Shown here one piece after another: positions 24,817 to 33,078 of a DNA stretch of 64,000 nt (position 1 is the stretch's first letter; the number at the start of each line of letters is the position of its first letter). Position numbers and translations under genes: made by a program. Source of the DNA: Rhodopseudomonas_A sp036404135 (GTDB lineage Bacteria; Pseudomonadota; Alphaproteobacteria; Rhizobiales; Xanthobacteraceae); the NCBI RefSeq assembly GCF_036404135.1, contig NZ_DASWPE010000039.1:1-64000 (forward strand), read 5' to 3'. Below the pieces are notes generated by a model. It was not told the DNA's origin. It searched no databases and saw only the letters and a program-made list of their open reading frames with translations.

Positions 24817-25112
24817 GGCACGTCGCGTTCCCACGGCACTTCGTCGAGCGCCTGGCGCGCCGCGGCGATCGTGGTGGGATCGAGTTCGGATGCCACGGCG
24901 AACGCTTTCACGGTGTCGTCGTCGCGCAGCACGAAGTCCAGCACGCCGGCGAGGAATTGCGGGTCGGCCGCGGCCAGCCGCAGGGTTTCCGGGCCAAGCC
25001 CGGTCTCGGCCAGGAACCGGCCCAGCCGCTCGGGCTCCGAGGCGACGAAGGACAGGGCCTGGACTGCCACGATTTCAGCCACTTGGCGGGCTTTTCGATG
25101 ATCCTTGCTCAT
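24813..25112 (-). CDS. DUF3572 family protein
   Basis: The 99-residue, acidic, helical protein (from ATG at 25112) resembles the alphaproteobacterial DUF3572 family: AEIVAVQALSFVASEPERLGRFLAETGL, then DPQFLAGVLDFVLRDD. No catalytic motif is apparent and there is no signal peptide. A TTG at 25118 with GGAAAGG better placed upstream is an alternative start. It overlaps dinB by four bases, so the two are translationally coupled, and is divergent from divK. Function unknown. Confidence 0.8.
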   Translation of the reverse strand: MSKDHRKARQVAEIVAVQALSFVASEPERLGRFLAETGLGPETLRLAAADPQFLAGVLDFVLRDDDTVKAFAVASELDPTTIAAARQALDEVPWERDVP

Positions 25113-25237
25113 CTGCAATGTTTGCCTTTCCGTAACTTATAGTCTCTATTTTAATTCATCATGCCCGAGTCTTGCGGCGTGGCGAACAGGTTCGCTGGTC
25201 GCAGATCCGGGCATTCGTTTGGGGATTGGAGGGCGGG

Positions 25238-25603
25238 ATGGCAAAAACCGTCCTGATCGTGGAAGACAACGAGCTTAACATGAAGCTGTTTCGTGACCTG
25301 CTGGAAGCCCATGGCTACCAGACGTCGGGAACCAGCAACGGTTATGAGGCGCTCGAACTCGTCCGCAAGCTTCACCCCGACCTGATCCTGATGGACATCC
25401 AGTTGCCGCAGGTCTCCGGTCTGGAGGTCACGCGCTGGATCAAGGACGATCCCGAACTGCGCGCCATCCCGGTGGTCGCGGTCACCGCCTTCGCTATGAA
25501 GGGCGACGAAGAGCGAATCCGCGAGGGCGGCTGCGAGGCCTATCTGTCCAAGCCGATCTCGGTCGGCAAGTTCATCGAAACCGTTCGCCGCTTTATCGGG
25601 TAG
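25238..25603 (+). CDS. divK: Single-domain response regulator DivK
   Basis: DivK is a cell-fate receiver that, when phosphorylated, inhibits the CckA-CtrA pathway in alphaproteobacteria. The 121-residue protein is a bare receiver: acidic pocket E9-D10, phospho-acceptor Asp53 in DLILMDIQLPQVSGLEV, conserved Thr/Lys in VAVTAFAM and LSKPISV. GGAGGGCGGG precedes the ATG at 25238; the frame is open upstream to 25172. pleD follows after nine bases, the same order as in Caulobacter, which supports the assignment over other CheY-like proteins. Confidence 0.95.
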   Translation: MAKTVLIVEDNELNMKLFRDLLEAHGYQTSGTSNGYEALELVRKLHPDLILMDIQLPQVSGLEVTRWIKDDPELRAIPVVAVTAFAMKGDEERIREGGCEAYLSKPISVGKFIETVRRFIG

Positions 25604-25612
25604 GAGAGTTCG

Positions 25613-26986
25613 ATGTCCGCGCGGATTCTGGTGGTCGACGACATTCCCGCCAATGCCAAGCTGCTCGAGGCCCGGCTATCGGCGGAGTATTTCGACGTGC
25701 TGACCGCCTCCAGCGGCGCCCAGGCGCTGGAAATCTGTTCGCGCGCCACCTGCGATATCGTGCTGCTCGACGTGATGATGCCGGACATGGATGGTTTCGA
25801 GGTCTGCCGTCGGCTGAAGTCGAATCCGGCGACGCATTTCATTCCGGTGGTGATGGTGACCGCGCTCGACAGCGCGTCCGATCGGGTGCGTGGCCTCGAA
25901 GCCGGCGCCGACGATTTCCTCACCAAGCCGGTGTCCGACGTGGTGCTGATCGCGCGGGTGCGCTCGCTCACCCGCTTGAAGATGATGACCGACGAATTGC
26001 GGATGCGCGCGCTGACCTCGATGGAGATCGGCGTGCAGGCGCCGGAGCGCGAAGCGGTCGCCGAGACTGGCAAGGGCGGCCGCATCCTGCTGGTCGACGA
26101 CCGGCCGTCGTCCTATGAGCGGCTGGCGCCGGTGCTGGCGGTCGAGCACGCCGTCGATGTCGAGACCAATCCGTCGGAAGCGCTGTTTCATGCCGCCGAT
26201 GGCAATTACGATCTCTTGATCGTCTCGCTGGGGCTGGAGAATTTCGACGGGCTGCGGCTGTGCAGCCAGGCCCGCTCGCTGGAGCGTACCCGCCACGTGC
26301 CGATTCTCGCCATCGCCGACGCCGACAACAACACCCGGCTGCTGCGCGGGCTGGAGATCGGCGTCAACGATTACTTGCTGCGCCCGGTCGACAAGAACGA
26401 ACTGCTGGCCCGCGCGCGCACCCAGATAAGGCGGCGGCGCTACACCGATCATTTGCGCGACAATGTGCAGAACTCGATCGAGATGGCGATCACCGACAGC
26501 CTCACCGGGTTGCACAATCGCCGCTACATGGAGAGCCATCTCGCCACGCTGGCCGAGCAGGCCGGGGTGCGCGGCAAACCGCTGGCGCTGATGATGCTCG
26601 ACATCGACTTCTTCAAGGCGATCAACGACAGCTACGGTCACGACGCCGGCGACGACGTGCTGCGCGAATTCGCGGTCAGGATCCGCAAATCGATCCGCGG
26701 CATCGATCTGGCCTGCCGCTACGGCGGCGAGGAATTCGTGGTGGTGATGCCGGAAACCGATCTTGGCGTCGCCGGCATGGTGGCGGAGCGGTTGCGTCGC
26801 GCCATCGCCGGCGAACTGTTCGCGATCGAGAAGGGCACCAAGCGGATCGAGGTCACGATCTCGATCGGGCTGTCGACGCTGGAAAAGAAGGGCGAGCCGA
26901 TCGCCGACGTGCTGAAACGCGCCGACACCGCGCTGTATCGCGCCAAGCATGACGGCCGCAACCGCGTGGTGGCCGCCGCGGCGTGA
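25613..26986 (+). CDS. pleD: Response regulator diguanylate cyclase PleD
   Basis: PleD makes cyclic-di-GMP after phosphorylation of its first receiver and acts at a cell pole. The 457-residue protein has receiver 1 (about 1-118, Asp53 in LLDVMMPDMDG), receiver 2 (about 155-275, in which the acceptor position reads Ser in LLIVSLGLENFDG, so a degenerate adaptor), and a GGDEF domain with active-site G-G-E-E-F at 371-375. The allosteric inhibition site R-G-I-D lies five residues before it. This is the standard PleD layout. It is probably co-transcribed with divK. Confidence 0.96.
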   Translation: MSARILVVDDIPANAKLLEARLSAEYFDVLTASSGAQALEICSRATCDIVLLDVMMPDMDGFEVCRRLKSNPATHFIPVVMVTALDSASDRVRGLEAGADDFLTKPVSDVVLIARVRSLTRLKMMTDELRMRALTSMEIGVQAPEREAVAETGKGGRILLVDDRPSSYERLAPVLAVEHAVDVETNPSEALFHAADGNYDLLIVSLGLENFDGLRLCSQARSLERTRHVPILAIADADNNTRLLRGLEIGVNDYLLRPVDKNELLARARTQIRRRRYTDHLRDNVQNSIEMAITDSLTGLHNRRYMESHLATLAEQAGVRGKPLALMMLDIDFFKAINDSYGHDAGDDVLREFAVRIRKSIRGIDLACRYGGEEFVVVMPETDLGVAGMVAERLRRAIAGELFAIEKGTKRIEVTISIGLSTLEKKGEPIADVLKRADTALYRAKHDGRNRVVAAAA

Positions 26987-27050
26987 CAAGCCTGTCGGCG
27001 CCGCCCGCCCAGCAAAACCGCCGCGTGACCATAACAGTCCGCGGCCGGTT

Positions 27051-27086
27051 GCAGCGCTTTCGATCGAAGCAGCGCTTTCGATCGAA
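27051..27086. repeat. Two tandem copies of an 18-bp unit
   Basis: The unit GCAGCGCTTTCGATCGAA is repeated perfectly at 27051-27068 and 27069-27086 in the gap between pleD and the convergent small-protein gene. It contains the palindrome TTCGATCGAA. It is non-coding as far as can be seen. Confidence 0.8.
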
Positions 27087-27123
27087 GTGGATCCCGGTTC
27101 GCGTGAAAAAACGGGCCCAAATA

Positions 27124-27161
27124 AAAAATCGCGGAACGCTCCGATAGGCGCGGAGCGTTCC
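27124..27161 (-). terminator. Rho-independent terminator of the small secreted-protein gene
   Basis: On the minus strand GGAACGCTCC (27161-27152) and GGAGCGTTCC (27142-27133) form a perfect 10-bp stem with a nine-base loop, followed by GCGATTTTTTAT. It lies just after the stop of the gene at 27181-27471. Confidence 0.82.
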
Positions 27162-27180
27162 GGAAACGGTGTCGGGCTCG

Positions 27181-27471
27181 TTACTTCGACATTCCGCTCA
27201 TGCCGTTGCCGGTGCCGTCCTTCTGCGCGCTGCCACCCATGCCGGTGGTCGATGAGCCGTTCGACATGCCGCTGCCCGACATGCTGGACTTGGTGCTCTT
27301 CTTTTTCTTTTTCTTCGTGGCGGCGTTGGCATTCATCGGGTCCTGAGCGGTCTGCGCATTGGCAGCCGTCGGGCTGGTCGAGGCGCCGCCCTGGCTCTGG
27401 CTGGATTGGGCGAAGGCGAGGGTTCCGGTGAGCGCAACGAGGCACAGGCCGGCGCTGACTGACTTGATCAT
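27181..27471 (-). CDS. Small secreted Ser/Thr/Asn/Gly-rich protein
   Basis: The 96-residue product starts at the ATG at 27471, with GGAGA about six bases before it. A clear signal peptide (MIKSVSAGLCLVALTGTLAFAQS) is followed by a low-complexity chain with a run of lysines (TKKKKKKSTKSS) and a Met/Gly/Ser/Asn-rich tail. The protein is therefore exported to the periplasm or outside. Similar lysine/methionine-rich small exported proteins are common in Bradyrhizobium relatives, without known function. Its leftward transcript ends at a strong hairpin. Confidence 0.75.
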   Translation of the reverse strand: MIKSVSAGLCLVALTGTLAFAQSSQSQGGASTSPTAANAQTAQDPMNANAATKKKKKKSTKSSMSGSGMSNGSSTTGMGGSAQKDGTGNGMSGMSK

Positions 27472-27714
27472 GGCTGTCTCCGAAAACTGTCCCAAAAACT
27501 GACGCAAGAAACTGGCGCGAGAGAATTGTCACTCCGATCAACCCGGGGTGCGACATATCGTTCCAGAGACGCCGTATCCGGCGATGATTTCTCTCCCCCG
27601 TCGCAACCCGGCGCACGCCGCCCGCGGCCGCCGCCGCAAATCATGTCGACTGCGTTAACGCTCTGGCAACCACGATGGGGGACCTTGGCGGACCCCTTGC
27701 CAGCAGGATGGCCG

Positions 27715-28866
27715 ATGATCTCCCGTGAACAGCGCACACCGTTCAGCGAATGGTGGTGGACCGTGGACAAGCTGCTGCTGGCGGCGCTGGTCGTGCTGAT
27801 TCTCGGCGGCGTGATCCTGTCGCTGGCAGCGTCGCCGCCGGTGGCGACGCGGATCGGGCTCGACCCGTTCCACTTCTTCAACCGCCACGTCATGTTCCTG
27901 CTGCCGTCCTTCATCGTGCTGATCGCGGTGTCGTTCCTGTCGCCGCGGCAGATCCGGCGCTCGGCGCTGATCGTGTTCGCGGTTTCGATCGCGCTGATCG
28001 TGGCGACGCTGCTGATCGGCCCGGAAGTGAAGGGCTCGCGGCGCTGGATCACCATTCTCGGCCTCAACATCCAGGCCTCGGAATCCGCCAAGCCGGCCTT
28101 CGTGGTGCTGGCGGCGTGGCTGTTTTCGGAATCCGCGCGGCGCCCGGAAATGCCGGCGACCTCGATGGCGGTGGTGCTGTTGATCATGCTGGTGTCGCTG
28201 TTGGTGATGGAGCCGGATTTCGGCCAGACCATGCTGATCCTGATGGTATGGGGCTCGGTGTTCTTCATCGCCGGGATGCGCATCGTCTGGGTGATGGGGC
28301 TGGCCGGGCTCGCCTCGGGCGGGCTGTTCGCCGCCTATCTGTTCGTGCCGCACGTCGCCGGCCGCATCAAACGCTTCATGAACCCGGCCTCCGGCGACAC
28401 CTTCCAGGTCGATACCGCGATGGAGGCGTTCAGCAATGGCGGCTGGTTCGGGCTCGGGCCGGGCGAGGGCATCGCCAAGCGCAGCCTGCCGGACAGCCAC
28501 ACCGATTTCGTGTTCGCGGTCGGCGCCGAGGAATTCGGCATCATCCTGTGCCTGGCGCTGTTGGCGCTGTTCGCCTTCATCGTGATCCGCACATTGTCGC
28601 GGGCGTATTCCTGCGAGGACCTGTTTTCGCGGTTTGCCGCCTCGGGCCTCGCCATCCTGTTCGGGGTGCAGGCCGCGATCAACATGGCGGTGAACCTGCA
28701 ACTGATTCCGGCCAAGGGCATGACGTTGCCGTTCATCTCCTATGGCGGCTCGTCGATGATCTCGCTGGCCTATGGCGTCGGCATGATGTTGGCGCTAACC
28801 AGACTGCGGCCGCGGGTCGAGATGGAATCGATCGGCGACGCCACCGCGGCGCCGACCTACGCCTGA
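27715..28866 (+). CDS. ftsW: Peptidoglycan glycosyltransferase FtsW
   Basis: FtsW is the SEDS-family polymerase of septal peptidoglycan and works with FtsI. The 383-residue protein starts at ATG 27715 (AGG seven bases upstream); the frame is open back to 27526. It has about ten membrane helices, the catalytic-loop region with LVMEPDFGQT (the essential SEDS Asp), the GGWFGLGPGEGIAKRSLPDSHTDF segment (large periplasmic loop), and the C-terminal PFISYGGSSMI. Here ftsW opens the visible dcw block; murD is not upstream. murG follows after 31 bases. Confidence 0.96.
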   Translation: MISREQRTPFSEWWWTVDKLLLAALVVLILGGVILSLAASPPVATRIGLDPFHFFNRHVMFLLPSFIVLIAVSFLSPRQIRRSALIVFAVSIALIVATLLIGPEVKGSRRWITILGLNIQASESAKPAFVVLAAWLFSESARRPEMPATSMAVVLLIMLVSLLVMEPDFGQTMLILMVWGSVFFIAGMRIVWVMGLAGLASGGLFAAYLFVPHVAGRIKRFMNPASGDTFQVDTAMEAFSNGGWFGLGPGEGIAKRSLPDSHTDFVFAVGAEEFGIILCLALLALFAFIVIRTLSRAYSCEDLFSRFAASGLAILFGVQAAINMAVNLQLIPAKGMTLPFISYGGSSMISLAYGVGMMLALTRLRPRVEMESIGDATAAPTYA

Positions 28867-28897
28867 CGGCGCGCCGCGACGACGATGGCGAAATGAG

Positions 28898-30025
28898 ATG
28901 GCACAGATGGCACCGTTGATCATGCTCGCCGCCGGCGGCACCGGCGGTCACCTGTTTCCCGCCGAGGCGCTCGGCGTCGCGCTGATGAAGCGCGGCCTGC
29001 GGGTGCGGCTGGTCACCGATCTGCGCGCGCTGCGCTACAGCGGGCTGTTCTCGCGTGACATGGTCGCCGTGGTGCCGAGCGAGACCTTTCGCGGCCGCTC
29101 GCCCACGGCGATTGCGCGCACCGCGCTGCGGCTCGGCACCGGCACGCTGATGGCGCTCAGTCTGATGCTGCGGCTGAAACCCGCCGCGGTGATCGGCTTC
29201 GGCGGCTATCCGACGCTGCCGCCGCTGTTGGCGGCGCGGATGTTCGGCATTCCGACGTTGGTGCACGATTCCAACGCGGTGATGGGGCGCGCCAACCGCT
29301 TCCTCTCCAACAAGGTCACGGCGATCGCCACCTCCTTGCCCGGGGTGCTGGATCGCGATCCGGCGCTGGCGGCCAAGACCACCACCACCGGCACGCCGAT
29401 GCGTCCGGCGATTCTCGCCGCGGCGGCGGTGCCGTTCGTGGCGCCGCAGCCGGAGGGGCCGCTGCGCTTGCTGGTGGTCGGCGGCAGCCAGGGCGCCCGG
29501 ATCATGGCGGATATCGTCCCGGGCGCGATCGAGAAACTCGGCCCGGCGCTGTGGCCGCGGCTGGTGGTGGTGCAACAGGTCCGCGACGAGGACATGGCGC
29601 GGGTTCGCGCGGTCTATGACCGGCTGAAACTGAATTTCGAGCTGGAGCCGTTCTTCAACGACCTGCCGGCGCGGCTCGCCGCCAGCCATCTGGTGATCTC
29701 GCGCTCCGGCGCCGGCACGGTGGCCGAACTTGCCGCGATCGGCCGGCCGTCAATCCTGGTGCCGCTGCCCGGCGCGCTGGATCAGGATCAGTTCGCCAAT
29801 GCCGGGGTGCTGTCGCAGGCCGGCGGCGCGATCCGCATCGCCCAGGATGAGTTTACGTCCACCCGGCTGTCGCAGGAAATTTCCGCGCTCGCCGCCGAGC
29901 CGGCGCGATTGACCGCGATGGCCGCCGCGGGCCGCAGCGCCGGCCGACTCGACGCCGCCGAACGGCTCGCCGATCTGGTCGTCAAGGTGGCGGGAATTCC
30001 GTCGAAGTCGCCGCAGTTCCAATAG
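28898..30025 (+). CDS. murG: UDP-GlcNAc:lipid I GlcNAc transferase MurG
   Basis: MurG makes lipid II by adding GlcNAc to undecaprenyl-PP-MurNAc-pentapeptide on the inner face of the cytoplasmic membrane. The 375-residue GT28 protein has the first glycine loop AAGGTGGHLFPAEAL, the second GFGGYPTLPPLLAA with VHDSNAVMGRANR (compared with the usual HEQN), GGSQGA in the C-terminal domain and the donor-binding SRSGAGTVAELAA plus LPGALDQDQFANA. The usual catalytic-region HEQNA reads HDSNA here. It follows ftsW directly and precedes murC. Confidence 0.96.
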   Translation: MAQMAPLIMLAAGGTGGHLFPAEALGVALMKRGLRVRLVTDLRALRYSGLFSRDMVAVVPSETFRGRSPTAIARTALRLGTGTLMALSLMLRLKPAAVIGFGGYPTLPPLLAARMFGIPTLVHDSNAVMGRANRFLSNKVTAIATSLPGVLDRDPALAAKTTTTGTPMRPAILAAAAVPFVAPQPEGPLRLLVVGGSQGARIMADIVPGAIEKLGPALWPRLVVVQQVRDEDMARVRAVYDRLKLNFELEPFFNDLPARLAASHLVISRSGAGTVAELAAIGRPSILVPLPGALDQDQFANAGVLSQAGGAIRIAQDEFTSTRLSQEISALAAEPARLTAMAAAGRSAGRLDAAERLADLVVKVAGIPSKSPQFQ

Positions 30026-30172
30026 GTTGGCGGAGATCAACGGGGCCTTGCCGGAGTTGATGCTTTAAATCCGGCTGCGCTCGGTATACCGAGGGTGCCG
30101 CATCCACACCTTTGACGGCGCCGTGGACGACCGGCCCGCGCCGGCGCGCACCCAACCAGCGAGAACCATCCC

Positions 30173-31576
30173 ATGAGACTGCCGCGCGAGATCGGACCCA
30201 TTCACTTCGTCGGGATCGGCGGCATCGGCATGAGCGGCATCGCCGAGGTGTTGTGCAATCTGGGCTACACCGTACAGGGCTCCGACGCCTCCGAAGGCGC
30301 CAATGTCGCCCGGCTGCGGGACAAAGGCATCGACATCCATGTCGGCCACAAGGCCGAAAACGTCGCCGGCGCCGACGTCGTCGTGGTGTCGACCGCGATC
30401 AAGCGCGACAATCCGGAATTGCTGGCGGCCCGCGCGCAGCGCATCCCGGTGGTGCGCCGCGCCGAAATGCTCGCCGAACTGATGCGGCTGAAAAGCTGCG
30501 TCGCGATCGCCGGCACCCACGGCAAGACCACCACCACCTCGATGGTCGCGGCGTTGCTCGACGCCGGCGAATTCGATCCCACCGTGATCAATGGCGGCAT
30601 CATCAACGCCTACGGCACCAACGCGCGGCTCGGCGCCGGCGAGTGGATGGTGGTGGAAGCCGACGAGAGCGACGGTACCTTTCTGAAGCTGCCGGCCGAC
30701 GTTGCCATCGTCACCAATGTCGATCCCGAACATCTCGATCACTTCAAGACCTTCGAGGCGGTGCAGGAGGCGTTCCGCGACTTCGTCGAGAACGTGCCGT
30801 TCTACGGCTTCGCGGTGATGTGCATCGATCATCCGGTGGTGCAGGCTCTGGTCGGCAAGATCGAGGACCGCCGCATCATCACTTACGGGCAGAATCCGCA
30901 GGCCGACGTGCGGCTGCTCGATCTCAAACCCAACGGAGGCAGTTCGGCTTTCCGGGTGGCGTTCCGCGACCGCAAGGCGGGCACCGCGCACGAGATCGCC
31001 GATCTAGTGTTGCCGATGCCGGGGCGGCACAACGCGCTCAACGCCACCGCGGCGATCGCGGTCGCGCATCAGTTGGGATTGAGCGACGACACCATCCGCA
31101 AGGCGCTGGCCGGTTTCGGCGGGGTGCGGCGGCGCTTCACCAAGACCGGCGAATGGAACGGCGTTGCCATCATCGATGACTACGGCCATCACCCGGTGGA
31201 GATCGCCGCGGTGCTGAAGGCGGCGCGAGAATCCACCAAGGGCAAGGTGATCGCGGTGGTGCAGCCGCATCGCTTCACCCGATTGCAGTCGCTGTTCGAG
31301 GAGTTCTGCACCTGCTTTAACGACGCCGACACGGTGATCGTCGCCGAGGTCTATCCGGCCGGCGAGGCACCGATCGAAGGCGTCGACCGCGATCACTTCG
31401 TGCTCGGGCTGCGCGCCCACGGCCACCGCGAGGTGATCCCGCTGCAGGACTCCGCGGCGCTGGCGAGCGTGGTGCACGGCGCCGCGCACAGCGGCGACTA
31501 CGTGGTCTGTCTCGGCGCCGGCAACATCACGCAATGGGCCTACGCGCTGCCGGGCGAGTTGAAGGCGCTGGATTAA
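30173..31576 (+). CDS. murC: UDP-N-acetylmuramate--L-alanine ligase MurC
   Basis: MurC ligates L-Ala to UDP-MurNAc with ATP, the first stem-peptide step. The 467-residue Mur ligase shows the N-terminal IHFVGIGGIGMSGIAE (UDP-binding), the ATP loop GTHGKTTTTSM, the central VEADESDGTF, NVDPEHLDHF, GRHNALNA and the C-terminal DDYGHHPVE. Length and order are normal. It lies 147 bases after murG with no obvious terminator between, so co-transcription is likely. Confidence 0.97.
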   Translation: MRLPREIGPIHFVGIGGIGMSGIAEVLCNLGYTVQGSDASEGANVARLRDKGIDIHVGHKAENVAGADVVVVSTAIKRDNPELLAARAQRIPVVRRAEMLAELMRLKSCVAIAGTHGKTTTTSMVAALLDAGEFDPTVINGGIINAYGTNARLGAGEWMVVEADESDGTFLKLPADVAIVTNVDPEHLDHFKTFEAVQEAFRDFVENVPFYGFAVMCIDHPVVQALVGKIEDRRIITYGQNPQADVRLLDLKPNGGSSAFRVAFRDRKAGTAHEIADLVLPMPGRHNALNATAAIAVAHQLGLSDDTIRKALAGFGGVRRRFTKTGEWNGVAIIDDYGHHPVEIAAVLKAARESTKGKVIAVVQPHRFTRLQSLFEEFCTCFNDADTVIVAEVYPAGEAPIEGVDRDHFVLGLRAHGHREVIPLQDSAALASVVHGAAHSGDYVVCLGAGNITQWAYALPGELKALD

Positions 31577-31605
31577 AACGCCGGGATTCAGGTGAGCGGA
31601 TAGGG

Positions 31606-31634
31606 TTGACGATCGCCCTATGGTAGCGTTTACT
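31606..31634 (+). promoter_or_regulatory. Candidate promoter of the 98-aa gene
   Basis: TTGACG (31606-31611) matches five of six -35 positions and TTTACT (31629-31634) matches four of six -10 positions, with a 17-bp spacer. It lies in the gap after murC and 38 bases upstream of the next start codon. Confidence 0.45.
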
Positions 31635-31672
31635 TTTCACTGCAACCAAAATCTTGCAGGAAAGGGAGTGCC

Positions 31673-31969
31673 ATGGCTACGACATTGACAGTCACTCACG
31701 CAGATAATGAAGTTGCAGCAATTCTCAACGGCGTTGTCGTCTACGACAAGAAGACCGAAGGCAATCCTCCAATCAACGATCAGGTGCCGCTCGATCCCTA
31801 TCTCGCCGCGGGCCTGAACGTGCTGGCCATCACAGGCATCAACTGGGGCGGCCCGGCGACATTTTCCGGAGCTGTGACCGTGGGGGCGGTGGTGACGCCG
31901 TTCAATTTCGCTGCGGCGTCAACGCCGAACGGCATGGTTTTCAACCAGACCTTCGTCATTCCGCACTGA
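31673..31969 (+). CDS. Unknown 98-residue beta-rich protein within the dcw cluster
   Basis: The product is 98 residues, with AGGAAAGGGAG well placed before the ATG. It has no signal peptide, membrane helix, Lys/Arg clusters or Cys. The pattern DNEVAAILNGVVVYD, then VPLDPYLAAGLNVLAITGIN and a glycine-rich GGPATF segment, recalls the NG...L..G.N.L.I...N pattern of galactose-binding-like jelly-roll modules, but nearly all such modules are parts of larger exported proteins. Its codon use is more relaxed than its neighbours'. It has its own candidate promoter and a strong terminator, so it is an independent unit between murC and murB. Function unknown. Confidence 0.75.
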   Translation: MATTLTVTHADNEVAAILNGVVVYDKKTEGNPPINDQVPLDPYLAAGLNVLAITGINWGGPATFSGAVTVGAVVTPFNFAAASTPNGMVFNQTFVIPH

Positions 31970-32015
31970 TCGACCGATCGCCGAGCATCGCGCCTGATCT
32001 CGGTTAGCGACTGTT

Positions 32016-32052
32016 GCACCGCTCGATCCATCGGGTCGGGCGGTGCATTTTG
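32016..32052 (+). terminator. Strong terminator of the 98-aa gene inside dcw
   Basis: Bases 32016-32029 and 32033-32046 pair over 14 bp (two G-U pairs) around the loop ATC and are followed by ATTTTG. It lies 46 bases after the 98-aa gene and 81-117 bases upstream of murB. Confidence 0.75.
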
Positions 32053-32132
32053 CCGTTGGTGCAGTGCGCGGCGCTTCCGATGTCGGAGCCGCGTGACAAG
32101 GCTGTGCGGCACGATGTATGGCAACGTCTGCC

Positions 32133-33071
32133 ATGACCTTTCCCGACCTCATCCCCAAGCTCAAAGCCGCGATGCCGCGCCTGCGCGGCCGGCTGCTCGC
32201 CAACGAGCCGCTGGCACCGCTGACCTGGTTTCGCGTCGGCGGGCCGGCGCAAGCGCTGTTCACGCCGGCCGATGAGCAGGACCTCGGATATTTTCTCGGC
32301 GCCTTGCCGCACGAGATCGACGTCACCGTGGTCGGCGTCGGCTCCAATCTGATCGTGCGCGACGGCGGCCTGCCGGGCGTGGTGATCCGGCTCGGCGGGC
32401 GCGGCTTCGGCGAAATCAGCACCGACGGCGACGTCGTCAGCGCCGGCACCGCCGCGCTCGACAAGCGCGTCGCGGAGGCCGCGGCCGCAGCCGGGCTCGG
32501 CGGGCTGGAGTTCTATCACGGCATTCCCGGTACCGTCGGCGGCGCGCTGCGGATGAATGCCGGCGCCAATGGACGCGAGACCAAGGACGTGCTGATCGAG
32601 GCCAGCGCGATTTCGCGCGACGGCACGCTGCATCGACTGAGCAACGCCGAGATGGCGTTCGGCTATCGCCACAGCGGCGCCGATCCAACCCTGATCTTCA
32701 CGTCGGCGCGGTTTCGCGGCGCGGCGATGGACCGCGACGCGATCCGCACCCGGATGGACGAGGTGCAGCGCCATCGCGAGACGGCGCAGCCGGTGCGGGA
32801 AAAGACCGGCGGCTCGACCTTCAAGAATCCGCCGGGCCACTCAGCCTGGAAGCTGATCGACGCCGCCGGCTGTCGCGGTCTGCGGGTCGGCGGCGCGCAG
32901 GTCTCGGAACTGCACTGCAATTTCCTGATCAACACCGGAGCCGCCACCGCGCAGGATATCGAAACCCTCGGCGACACCGTGCGGGCGCGGGTGAAAGATC
33001 ATTGCGGCATCGAGCTGCACTGGGAGATCAAGCGGATCGGGATCGCGGCGGAAGAGGGCGCGCCGCGCTGA
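32133..33071 (+). CDS. murB: UDP-N-acetylenolpyruvoylglucosamine reductase MurB
   Basis: MurB reduces UDP-GlcNAc-enolpyruvate to UDP-MurNAc with NADPH and FAD. From the ATG at 32133 (MTFPDLIPKLKAAMP, the familiar rhizobial start) it has 312 residues; an ATG at 32118 would add five. The FAD-binding motifs are TWFRVGGPAQALF, VGVGSNLIVRDGG and GIPGTVGGALRMNAGANG; the catalytic proton donor lies in TGGSTFKNP, and VSELHCNFLIN with a late Glu completes the active site (type I/IIa-like enzyme). It is separated from murC by the self-terminated 98-aa gene, so it may need its own promoter. Confidence 0.96.
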   Translation: MTFPDLIPKLKAAMPRLRGRLLANEPLAPLTWFRVGGPAQALFTPADEQDLGYFLGALPHEIDVTVVGVGSNLIVRDGGLPGVVIRLGGRGFGEISTDGDVVSAGTAALDKRVAEAAAAAGLGGLEFYHGIPGTVGGALRMNAGANGRETKDVLIEASAISRDGTLHRLSNAEMAFGYRHSGADPTLIFTSARFRGAAMDRDAIRTRMDEVQRHRETAQPVREKTGGSTFKNPPGHSAWKLIDAAGCRGLRVGGAQVSELHCNFLINTGAATAQDIETLGDTVRARVKDHCGIELHWEIKRIGIAAEEGAPR

Positions 33072-33078
33072 CCGACGA

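Noticed and set aside
25676..27616. 646-codon open frame opposite pleD
   Set aside because: Antisense to pleD, whose receiver and GGDEF motifs are intact.
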